In this document: piece after piece, positions 56,817 to 64,000 of the stretch
Layout of the letters: every line of letters begins with the position of its first letter
Position numbering within the stretch: the first letter of the stretch is position 1
NCBI GenBank assembly: GCA_008080735.1
Contig: SHMW01000004.1
Coordinates: forward strand, 51,169 to 115,168
DNA length: 64,000 nt
Source: Promethearchaeota archaeon
GTDB lineage: Archaea > Asgardarchaeota > Lokiarchaeia > Sigyniarchaeales > SOKP01
Direction of reading: 5' to 3'
Translations under genes and position numbers: made by a program
The notes under the pieces: generated by a model
Told to the model about the DNA's origin: nothing
Seen by the model: only the letters and a program-made list of their open reading frames with translations
The model's database searches: none

Positions 56817-57740
56817 ATGCCCCAAGGAATATTTATATATGAAATCGCTCCGGAATTTGGTCCAAATGTATTGGCAAAATATTTTTTAAGCGACTTAAAA
56901 ATTGACAAGGAAATTTTAGAAAAGCTAAATGAGAAACATATTGAAAAGAATTTAGTTGATGCGACGACAGAGCAGAATGGGACGCGAGTTTATTCTAGTA
57001 AATTGGAATCCGAATCCCTTGAAGATAAAAATCTTTATTTGGGTTTTATTCTCCGAGAGGATGAGGATTTAGTCTCTCTAAAGAGTATTTTTGAAAATAT
57101 GGAGCAAAATATAGTAGAAAATATCGAGTTAGATGATAAAAAACAGATGGAGACTCTTCTGAAAGACACTGTTAACTCGATACTCTCTTTAATGGATAAA
57201 CTCAAGGAACCTTCAATAATCCAAGAAACTATAAACGAAAAAACAAAAATTCTATTAGATGAAGGAAAGCTCCAAGAAGCACGAGAGTTGATTGATTTGG
57301 GAGAAGAAATACCAGGAGAATTATCAGAAACCATCAAAGAAGCAGACGAATATTACCAGAAAGAAGACTATAAAAAAGCAAAGAAGAGATTTTTAAAAGC
57401 TGCGGAATTAGCTGAAGAAATACAAGAAGAGGAGATTGTAAGGTTTCTTAAAAATAAAGCAGAGAAAGTGGGGACGTTCCCCGATTTAATTGATGAAGGA
57501 GAAGATCTTGAAGACAACGTTAAAGACATTTTCGACGATTTTGAGAAGAATCAACTGAGATTATATGATAAATTAATAGAACCCGTTGAAAGATTAATCG
57601 AAATAGCCAATACCTTCGAGGAAAACGAAAAATACGAATTCCTAATGGATTTATTGAGAAATATTAAAAAAGCGTCCAAGTTAGCTCAAGAACTTTATGA
57701 TTTAGATGAGGTGATTGCGGATCGGATGAAAAAGCTTTAA
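56817..57740 (+). CDS. Longin/roadblock-like N-terminal domain with helical TPR-like C-terminus
   Basis: 307 acidic residues. The first 100 resemble a longin-type or related small domain (GIFIYEIAPEFGPNVLAKYF and NLYLGFILREDEDLVSL strands); the rest are helices with a TPR-like pair (ADEYYQKEDYKKAKKRFLKAAEL). Such proteins in Asgard archaea are candidates for GTPase-linked adaptors, but no GTPase lies nearby. It heads an operon with two 7TM paralogues (25-nt spacing). Confidence 0.6.
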   Translation: MPQGIFIYEIAPEFGPNVLAKYFLSDLKIDKEILEKLNEKHIEKNLVDATTEQNGTRVYSSKLESESLEDKNLYLGFILREDEDLVSLKSIFENMEQNIVENIELDDKKQMETLLKDTVNSILSLMDKLKEPSIIQETINEKTKILLDEGKLQEARELIDLGEEIPGELSETIKEADEYYQKEDYKKAKKRFLKAAELAEEIQEEEIVRFLKNKAEKVGTFPDLIDEGEDLEDNVKDIFDDFEKNQLRLYDKLIEPVERLIEIANTFEENEKYEFLMDLLRNIKKASKLAQELYDLDEVIADRMKKL

Positions 57741-57764
57741 AAATTTTTTCTTCTTTACATTAAT

Positions 57765-58487
57765 ATGGCAGTTGAACCTTATTCCTTTGAGTTTAATTTA
57801 TTTCTTATTCTCACAATAATCTTACTAATTGCGAAATTATTGCTTTCTTTTTATTTGGGCTTTAAAGTATATCGTAGATCTAAGGAACGGGGGGAATTTA
57901 AACTTGATTTTATGGCGAGTGTTTTAATGTTAGTAATAAGCCTTTTAGTTTCACGTATTCTTTACACTATTTTTGATTTTCAATTAACAGTTTTCAACCC
58001 GGATCTGTATTATGTAAGTCCCAACGTTGAAGTTTGGAAAATAGCTGGTCTGGTTGCTACTTTAGGTTCTTCAACAGTTTTATATGTGATTGATAAGCGT
58101 ATTCTTAAATTCCGCTTTAAGGGGATTATAGCGTACATTTTCATTATTATTAGTCTGATAAGATTTTTTCTGCCAATTAATTCGAAGGCAGATTTTACTC
58201 TTAACTCTACAATCGGCTCGATTGCTCAATTAGCCTTTTTGATTATTCCGGTAGTTTTCATATCTCTTGGATGGAAAATTCCTGATTTACGAAGGAACGC
58301 ATTTTTGGTCGCATTTGGAATAATTATCTACATATTTGGGTCAATAATCGTTTCGGAATTTATTCTCAGTCCGATTAGGGAAATATTTGGTGATGGAGGG
58401 CAAATTCTTGTATTTTTCATATTTTTAATATCGAAAATTAGCGGGCTTACGATGGCGAGCTATGGGGTAACTAAATTTACTCGCTAA
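57765..58487 (+). CDS. Seven-TM membrane protein, tandem copy 1
   Basis: 240 residues, about seven TM segments, with IAKLLLSFYLGFKVYRRSK near the start and SPIREIFGDGGQILVFFIF near the end. It is clearly paralogous to the next gene (SYGVTKF ending in both). There is no catalytic motif and no retinal Lys. Its position behind a longin-like/TPR gene suggests a membrane platform for that adaptor; this is an inference. Confidence 0.75.
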   Translation: MAVEPYSFEFNLFLILTIILLIAKLLLSFYLGFKVYRRSKERGEFKLDFMASVLMLVISLLVSRILYTIFDFQLTVFNPDLYYVSPNVEVWKIAGLVATLGSSTVLYVIDKRILKFRFKGIIAYIFIIISLIRFFLPINSKADFTLNSTIGSIAQLAFLIIPVVFISLGWKIPDLRRNAFLVAFGIIIYIFGSIIVSEFILSPIREIFGDGGQILVFFIFLISKISGLTMASYGVTKFTR

Positions 58488-58542
58488 TTTGACACCACCT
58501 TAATAATTATACCTTTAAATAACATTATCTCATTTTTTTATT

Positions 58543-59280
58543 ATGGCTCCACTTGAACCGAATAGTCTAGAATATCAAATATTTTTAATACTCGTCATTT
58601 TACTCTTAGTGGCTAAATTGTCCTTTTCCGTTTATCTGGGAATTAAGATCTATAAGAAAACTAAAAACCAAGGGAAATTCACATTTGATTTCATTTTTGG
58701 GGTTTTCACACTTATGATCTGCCTTTTAGTATCACGATTATTATATCTTTTTTACGATTTCTTTCTCACCCAATTCAACCCAGCAAACTTTTTAGATCCT
58801 AATGCTTTAACTGTGTGGGCATTTGCCTCATTAATAAGTACCCTTGGGTATTCTGCGGCGATGTTTACCGTGGATTACCGGGTCCTTCATTTCCGTCTGA
58901 AGGGCATTTTTGCCTATATTATTCTTGGTGTAGGCATTTTTGATTTCATATACGTGATGGGAGGATTTGTAACTACAGAAGAGGCGTTTGATTTAGTGAA
59001 TGGAATTCTAATTATTTCCAATGTGCTGGCTATAATTATACCAATCATCTTCTTTTACATTGGAATCAAAACAACAGGATTGAGAAAAACTGCCTTTATA
59101 ATTGCGTTCGGAGTTATTATTTTTTCAATTGGGTCAAGTTTGGTTTTGCAACCCATTATAGCTCCTCTTCGCGATGCTTTTGGAGACACAATCCAAATTC
59201 CCATATTTTTTATGTTTTTCTTATTTAAGTTAATCGGATTAGGGATGTTTTCCTATGGGGTTACACAATTTAGCCTTTAA
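58543..59280 (+). CDS. Seven-TM membrane protein, tandem copy 2
   Basis: 245 residues, with the same order of helices and the same signature stretches as copy 1 (VAKLSFSVYLGIKIYKKTK; APLRDAFGDTIQIPIFFMF; SYGVTQF). It overlaps the end of the convergent histidine kinase by 11 nt. A possible heterodimer with copy 1. Confidence 0.75.
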   Translation: MAPLEPNSLEYQIFLILVILLLVAKLSFSVYLGIKIYKKTKNQGKFTFDFIFGVFTLMICLLVSRLLYLFYDFFLTQFNPANFLDPNALTVWAFASLISTLGYSAAMFTVDYRVLHFRLKGIFAYIILGVGIFDFIYVMGGFVTTEEAFDLVNGILIISNVLAIIIPIIFFYIGIKTTGLRKTAFIIAFGVIIFSIGSSLVLQPIIAPLRDAFGDTIQIPIFFMFFLFKLIGLGMFSYGVTQFSL

Positions 59281-60199
59281 ATCCTTTTTTTCCTATTTCC
59301 TTCTTTAATTTAATTTTATATGTCGTTCCCTTTGGAGGTGTGCTTGTTAATTCTATTGATCCACCATATCGCTCGAGAGTTTTTTTTACTATATATAGTC
59401 CCAATCCCAGATTACCTGTCTTACCCGATTTGAATCCTTTTTGAAATATTTTTGTTCGAACGTGTTTGGGAATTCCCACCCCATCATCGTGAAAAATAAC
59501 TATACAGAATTCTTCATCCGAATTATCTATATTTATTTCAATATTTTTAGTATTCGCATGATCTCTAACATTACGAATGAGGTTATCCATCACTGAGCTG
59601 AGCATTTCATCGGCAACTACGATGCTATTACCTTCTATTGTTATTTTTAATGAATATTTCTCTGTTAATTCCAGTAAAATTTTTCTTAGATTAATCGGTT
59701 TTAATTCAAGGTTTGGCCCAATGATTCTTTCCAACTTCCTCATTTTTTCCACTAATGTAATACTTTTTTCTGTTGTATTTTGAACTTCTTTTAGTAGAGA
59801 TTCCTTTCTTGTATTGAAGTAGAGATTGATGTTTCCCCGAATTACGGAGAGATCATTAGAGATATCATGAGTAAGTGTATCATTCATCAATTCTAATAAA
59901 TCCTTCGTGGTTTCTAAATACAAAGTTTTTTGCTTAACTTCTGAATCTAATTTTGATATTAATTTTTTCTCTAATGCGAGTTTTTCATCCATATCTTTTT
60001 TCCATCGATGTGATAAAAACATGATAATGCCTCCCGAACAACCACCAAAAATAAAAGGTACAATATATCCACGCAACAAAGTAATATCCACTCCTAAAGA
60101 AGCTTTTTGAACGGCAGAAAAAATAGTTAATGATATGGCTCCAAAACCGAATCCCAATATTAAATGCTGCTGAAATTTTTTATCCTTTAGCATATTCAC
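59270..60199 (-). CDS. Short membrane histidine kinase
   Basis: 309 residues: two TM segments at the N-terminus (ILGFGFGAISLTIFSAV, GYIVPFIFGGCSGGIIMFL) with almost no extracellular part, a coiled coil, the box MNDTLTHDISNDLSVIRG and an HATPase (MDNLIRNVRDHAN, DDGVGIPK, GNLGLGLYIV). With no sensor domain of its own, it may read a partner, such as the convergent 7TM proteins. Confidence 0.88.
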   Translation of the reverse strand: MNMLKDKKFQQHLILGFGFGAISLTIFSAVQKASLGVDITLLRGYIVPFIFGGCSGGIIMFLSHRWKKDMDEKLALEKKLISKLDSEVKQKTLYLETTKDLLELMNDTLTHDISNDLSVIRGNINLYFNTRKESLLKEVQNTTEKSITLVEKMRKLERIIGPNLELKPINLRKILLELTEKYSLKITIEGNSIVVADEMLSSVMDNLIRNVRDHANTKNIEINIDNSDEEFCIVIFHDDGVGIPKHVRTKIFQKGFKSGKTGNLGLGLYIVKKTLERYGGSIELTSTPPKGTTYKIKLKKEIGKKGFKG

Positions 60200-60324
60200 C
60201 GCACATCTGACTTGAATTTTGAGTTAGTAGATTAACACTAAAAAAGTTTAATAATCTCTATTTAAGATGGTAAAACACAAAAAAATATGATAGTCTGGCT
60301 GGTAAGATTTAACCTATTTATAGT

Positions 60325-62133
60325 CTAATCTTCAGACTCTTCTGACTCTGGTTCGGGAGGTACATAATCTCCTATATCTGGAAATACAATTTTAGCAATC
60401 TCCCATGCTTTTTCAGATGGATATTTTAACGCGCTCTCGATTAATTGCTCTCCGATTTGATTATTAATTTCAATTCGCTTTATCTCCGGATTATTTTCCA
60501 ACATCATTTCATATTTGGCACCTCCAGTTCCTTCAGGAACAATCACTATAGCGGCATCGAGCACTCCATCATTAATGGCGTCTTTTAGGCGTTTTACCGC
60601 GTAATACCCCGCAACACCCGCACTCCTGTCAAAAGTTTTAATGGAGGGTATTTCCATCCCCCATTTCTTTCCCTCAACTTCTACTAATGCTGCGATGGTT
60701 TGACTTCTCTTACCCTTCATGAATTTATATTCCATTTCAGTTTTGAAGGATTTTCCTTTTTCTTCTCCAATCTTTATAATATTTTTAAGCGCCGCTCCCG
60801 CTACCGATTGTGGATTAACTTCGATGGCATATTCTTCTTCTGCTAATATTTCTTCAATCTTTCTCTTAACTGTGTCTCGTGGTTTGGAAAAATCAATTTC
60901 TTCTTCCTTAGGTTCGGGTGCTTTTGCTGTAGCAACTATCTCTACTCCTGCATCCATAAGTTCTTCTACGCTCATCTCGTCCATTACCACCATATCAATA
61001 AAGCGTTTACATAATTTTATCGAATTACGTGGGTTTCCATTTGTTTTCTCATAAATCATTTCAAGTAATTTTTCATTCAATGGAAACAAGGGATAAAGCG
61101 GAGGATTTAAATTATTCTCATCCCAAAATACTTCCATTGTTTTAGAATAGAATATCTTTAGGTCATTTAGACTAAATGGTTTGAGCTCTTGCTCTGGTTC
61201 CATTCGTGATCTTAAGGGGGGATCCGCAATTTCTAATATTCTTGGCCATATTTCTTTTAATACAGCGATAATAATAACTAATCCTTTAACTTCATTATAA
61301 AGTCTTTTTAACACTTCTAAAAATTTTCTTTCGGCATTCTCTCCTAACATTCGATAGGGAGATTCCAATTCATCGAAATATAAAATAAGCACTCTATCTA
61401 AGTTATTTGTGATGATTTTTATCATTGCAAGGCAGATATCATCATCCTCCAATACAGAATTTATCCCGAGTTCATTCAGTTCTTCAGGTTCCAAATCTTC
61501 TCCAAGGAGCCAACGTTCTGCTAAAGCTTTTCGATTTTTATCTAATTGATAGGTGACCAAAGCCTTTACACAATCCGCAAACACTCCTGGAAATTCCCTC
61601 AAACCTTTTTGAATTACTTCATCTATATTCGCTTTTTGAAAAATCCCGCCTTTTTTACCTCCCCATTTTTCCTTTACTAATTTCTCTGAGACAATATCAA
61701 GAAGTTCTGGTCCAACAGATTCGATAATACATGTATATACGTGGAGTAAAACGCGAATGCTGGCGGGCGGACTTGGCACATATATGATTGACCAGTCGAC
61801 GGGTTCCAATTGAGTTGCCTCTAACTCTTCTGTTTCCTCCTCTTCTAATTTCTTTCTATTCTCGATTTCCTTATCTTTAAATGAGTGATATGCATGAGTT
61901 TTACCCGTACCAGCAGAACCCAGAATTGGTAAAAGTCTCGAGGATCTATCTCGATAAGTTTGGCGAACAAGTCGAAAAACTTCACGATCTATATAACTTC
62001 TAGGTCTTGCCACATCCACGGGATCTCTTATATCTCCCCGACTAACGTAGGTACTGAAGGGCATAATAGGGCTTTCTCGTAGAACCTCTAAATACATTTC
62101 TTTCTCATCTTCGCTCAATTCGCTATAACTCAT
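60325..62133 (-). CDS. AAA+ family ATPase with nuclease-like or regulatory C-terminus
   Basis: 602 residues. Walker A GSAGTGKT (about 74-81), Walker B VLILYFDELE (about 255), and a sensor-2-like TNGNPRNSIKL (about 370) mark an ATPase related to ORC/Cdc6 or STAND-type proteins. The C-terminal 150 residues carry QTIAALVEVEGKKWGMEI, whose Glu-x-x-x-Lys arrangement could be a PD-(D/E)XK-like fold, not certain. The C-terminus is acidic. It is divergent from hsp20. No partner gene is seen; a role in DNA or signal processing is unknown. Confidence 0.75.
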   Translation of the reverse strand: MSYSELSEDEKEMYLEVLRESPIMPFSTYVSRGDIRDPVDVARPRSYIDREVFRLVRQTYRDRSSRLLPILGSAGTGKTHAYHSFKDKEIENRKKLEEEETEELEATQLEPVDWSIIYVPSPPASIRVLLHVYTCIIESVGPELLDIVSEKLVKEKWGGKKGGIFQKANIDEVIQKGLREFPGVFADCVKALVTYQLDKNRKALAERWLLGEDLEPEELNELGINSVLEDDDICLAMIKIITNNLDRVLILYFDELESPYRMLGENAERKFLEVLKRLYNEVKGLVIIIAVLKEIWPRILEIADPPLRSRMEPEQELKPFSLNDLKIFYSKTMEVFWDENNLNPPLYPLFPLNEKLLEMIYEKTNGNPRNSIKLCKRFIDMVVMDEMSVEELMDAGVEIVATAKAPEPKEEEIDFSKPRDTVKRKIEEILAEEEYAIEVNPQSVAGAALKNIIKIGEEKGKSFKTEMEYKFMKGKRSQTIAALVEVEGKKWGMEIPSIKTFDRSAGVAGYYAVKRLKDAINDGVLDAAIVIVPEGTGGAKYEMMLENNPEIKRIEINNQIGEQLIESALKYPSEKAWEIAKIVFPDIGDYVPPEPESEESED

Positions 62134-62409
62134 AATGCTTTCAAAATTTATTATGGTAATTGAAATATATTAAGTACAACTAAAATTGGTACCTAAATAA
62201 AACATACTAGCTTTTTTAGTTCTTAAGTATTTATATTTAAACATCCTCTATTAAATTTAATTAAAAATATCTTTAAAAATCATCCAATCACTATTTCTAT
62301 AATTTCATACTTTTATTTACCCATACTTGGTTGGTGAATGATTAAAAGTATTAGGATTAGGACTATTCTCCAAAAAATTAATCCTTCTATTTCAAATTGA
62401 TGTATTTAA

Positions 62410-62421
62410 TTTTTTATAGTA
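62410..62421 (+). promoter_or_regulatory. Upstream copy of a repeated TATA-like element before hsp20
   Basis: TTTTTTATAGTA, identical to the element at 62465-62476; this copy gives a leader that would include the AGGTGAT ribosome site at 62483-62489. Confidence 0.45.
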
Positions 62422-62464
62422 ATTTTTTTAGGTTTCCATCATTCATTATATGGTGTGCAATACA

Positions 62465-62476
62465 TTTTTTATAGTA
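62465..62476 (+). promoter_or_regulatory. Downstream copy of the repeated TATA-like element before hsp20
   Basis: TTTTTTATAGTA, 19 nt before ATG 62495; from here transcription would begin about at the start codon and give a leaderless message. The 361-nt gap 62134-62494 shows nothing else. Confidence 0.4.
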
Positions 62477-62494
62477 TGTAAAAGGTGATAATGA

Positions 62495-63136
62495 ATGCCG
62501 GACAAAGATGATGAGATAGATGAAGAAGAGGAAAATGAAGATGAGGAAAATTTTCAAGGACCATTTGACTTTTTCAAGTTTATGCAAGATCCCGCGAAAT
62601 TATTTAATTCAAAAGAATTTAAATCAATGTTCCAAAATATCTTTCAAAATTTAATGAAAAATCTTCCTGAAAACCTAAAAAACCTTGATCCCGAAGAATT
62701 ACAGAAAGAATTTATGAAGAATAAATCTAAATTCGGTTGGAATGGACCATTTATGGCGGGTTTCAACGTTAATTTCGATTCCGAGGGAAAACCTAAAATC
62801 AATTCATTCGGAAATATTAAAAGTGAGGCTCCTGAAGGACCGAAAGTTGAAGATGCCCGGGAACCATTGGTAGAAGTAACTGAAGAGAAAGATAAAATTA
62901 TCGTCATTGCTGAGATGCCGGGTGTTTCGAAAGAAGATATAGAATTAAAGGCGACTACTCATTCACTCACTATATCAACTGAAGAAAAAGCGCCTTCTGG
63001 AAGGAAATATTTCAAGGAAGTAAGTCTACCGTCTGCAATTAATTCTGGGTATGCAAAAGCCCGATATGCTAATGGGATTCTTGAAGTAAAACTGAAAAAA
63101 TCTGATGAAGAACACACTAATATTAAAGTAGAATGA
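62495..63136 (+). CDS. hsp20: Small heat shock protein Hsp20 (alpha-crystallin domain)
   Basis: 213 residues: an acidic N-terminus (DDEIDEEEENEDEEN), an amphipathic region about 20-75, and a full alpha-crystallin domain from about 125 (DKIIVIAEMPGVSKEDIELK to NGILEVKLKK). The C-terminal I-x-I/V anchor appears as TNIKVE. It is an ATP-independent chaperone that holds unfolded proteins. AGGTGAT 5 nt before ATG 62495 fixes the start. Confidence 0.93.
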   Translation: MPDKDDEIDEEEENEDEENFQGPFDFFKFMQDPAKLFNSKEFKSMFQNIFQNLMKNLPENLKNLDPEELQKEFMKNKSKFGWNGPFMAGFNVNFDSEGKPKINSFGNIKSEAPEGPKVEDAREPLVEVTEEKDKIIVIAEMPGVSKEDIELKATTHSLTISTEEKAPSGRKYFKEVSLPSAINSGYAKARYANGILEVKLKKSDEEHTNIKVE

Positions 63137-63195
63137 GTAAATACGTTCCAATTTTTTAAGATGTACTCTATAATAAGAAAAATAATTTAGTAATC

Positions 63196-63624
63196 CTATT
63201 GGTATAACCCTTTCGACTTATCCTCGTCTTTCTTTTTTTCTTGGGCAATTTTTTCCAATAATTTAGCCCCTTCATCATATTTCCTTAAAACTATATTAGC
63301 TAATGCATTTTGTCTTTCTCTAAGTTCAGATAAAGAATTTGCCAGCAGATTCATAACTTGAAATTGCAGATCGCACATCATCCTTTTCTCCTCTTCACCA
63401 CACTCTTCACAATGTTCAGAACAACTCCGCCAATCTTCAAAAAGATAATCAATATTTAAATCGTAGACTCCCACTAACCGTTTTTCACATTCTTCACAAT
63501 TCTTATCTGCCTGAATTTGTAATTCTTCAATCTTCTTATATAGAGATTGGACATAATTCCATTTGCTTGGATCTTTTAGATTCTTAAAATCCTTTTCACT
63601 CAAAAATGCATTTGGAGTGCACAT
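63196..63624 (-). CDS. Cys-rich helical protein of unknown function
   Basis: 142 residues. Three Cys pairs or groups (NCEECEKR, CSEHCEECGE and MMCD) suggest a bound metal within helices; the C-terminus is a charged coiled coil. ATG 63624 is chosen because GAGGTC lies 7 nt before it; the TTG at 63642 gives six extra residues. The start lies immediately beside the apparent end of an IS element, which may supply or disturb the promoter. Confidence 0.65.
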   Translation of the reverse strand: MCTPNAFLSEKDFKNLKDPSKWNYVQSLYKKIEELQIQADKNCEECEKRLVGVYDLNIDYLFEDWRSCSEHCEECGEEEKRMMCDLQFQVMNLLANSLSELRERQNALANIVLRKYDEGAKLLEKIAQEKKKDEDKSKGLYQ

Positions 63625-63670
63625 CTCTTTTGACCTCAACACTTGCGTGAATCGGTATTATTTAGTACTA

Positions 63671-64000
63671 CTACACATAGGCAGTTTGAGTCATTGCTAA
63701 AAAACTTTTGGGACTCATTTGATACCTTTGTGGCTTGATATTACTTTTATTTAATCTGTCTTTCCTTTTTAACTCTTTTGTGGGGTGCCCGTTTGAAGGG
63801 CAGAATTTGATCGGGGGGGCGGTGAGAAATTTGGTAACCTTTTGCCTTGCTTGATCGCTTAGGCGCTTGCGAGGATCGGAAACCAAGTTTAAATTGTAGG
63901 CAACTGCCCCGAAGGAAAATAATTCTGGATGTTGTTTTCTGCCGATATTCGCAGCACCGTTGACATCTCCGTGAACGATTTTGCCGTGCCGTGATCGGAA
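63671..64000 (-). mobile_element. tnpB: C-terminal part of a TnpB-type RNA-guided nuclease (IS200/IS605 or IS607 family), cut by right edge
   Basis: Reading the minus strand from the right edge, the frame gives FRSRHGKIVHGDVNGAANIG, and then a basic tail to TAG at 63671. H-x-D-V-N-G-A-x-N-I is the third RuvC motif of TnpB with its catalytic Asp. The G+C content is visibly higher than that of the host genes, a sign of transfer. After the stop, the sequence through about 63632 has a short stem CAC-GCAA-GTG and a TCAA, which would suit the element's right end and the guide-RNA region. Confidence 0.8.

Noticed and set aside
1..64000. CRISPR arrays, tRNA and rRNA genes
   Set aside because: No spaced direct repeats and no cloverleaf or GTTCGA-type arm were seen in the intergenic regions, although a covariance-model scan was not possible.

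Overview
The window is AT-rich, densely packed archaeal DNA. Two things point to an Asgard archaeon (Lokiarchaeia-like). First, there are eukaryote-flavoured domains: two longin/roadblock-like N-terminal domains (330-1130 and 56817-57740) and a UBC/RWD-like segment in 1164-2879. Second, there is archaeal C1 chemistry (formylmethanofuran:H4MPT formyltransferase, corrinoid methyltransferases). Many genes have TATA-like boxes a short distance upstream. The lineage is an inference from gene content; no rRNA or tRNA gene was seen.

Region by region. 1-11 kb: a minus-strand run that reads, in transcription order, as two ABC-2 permeases, a truncated ABC ATPase joined to a 5'-truncated TPR gene, a second ABC ATPase broken by a 32-bp palindromic insertion, a giant fusion of an extracellular prenyltransferase/terpene-cyclase-like toroid with an ABC ATPase, a catalytically dead ABC protein with UBC/RWD-like N-terminus, and a longin-TM protein. 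This is the best candidate for an undescribed system. 11-22 kb: a corrinoid protein with its MtaA/MtbA-like methyltransferase, an eIF2B/ribose-1,5-bisphosphate isomerase relative, membrane proteins, a chimeric DUF763/PIN pseudogene, a membrane histidine kinase, cobalamin adenosyltransferase, a short MetE-like protein, a PIG-L deacetylase and a CPBP protease. 22-31 kb: an isoprenoid/carotenoid island (mevalonate-diphosphate decarboxylase, class II HMG-CoA reductase, crtI, crtB, crtZ, HMG-CoA synthase, type 2 IPP isomerase). 31-40 kb: aquaporin, two near-twin FAD-linked oxidases with one GlcF/HdrD-like Fe-S partner, an NDP-sugar epimerase, an HxlR regulator and two related membrane proteins. 40-49 kb: histidine kinases, a GH4 glycosidase, and a B12-binding sensor with a CarH-type W-x9-EH motif overlapping a histidine kinase gene. 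49-54 kb: an RHH-GH4-SCP2-like-UROD operon and a divergent UROD-like gene. 54-64 kb: tandem transglutaminase-like proteins, Ftr, a longin-like/TPR gene with two 7TM paralogues, a histidine kinase, an AAA ATPase, Hsp20, a Cys-rich protein and the C-terminus of a TnpB cut by the right edge.

Themes that connect the parts: cobalamin (corrinoid carriers, methyltransferases, CobA, B12 sensor), isoprenoids and carotenoids (possibly linked to light sensing by the B12 photoreceptor-like protein), and signal transduction by histidine kinases without any receiver domain in the window. Several small breakpoints (8.5 kb, 6.55 kb, 15 kb, 33.4 kb, right edge) show recent rearrangement and gene decay. All assignments were made by eye from protein motifs; no database search was run.
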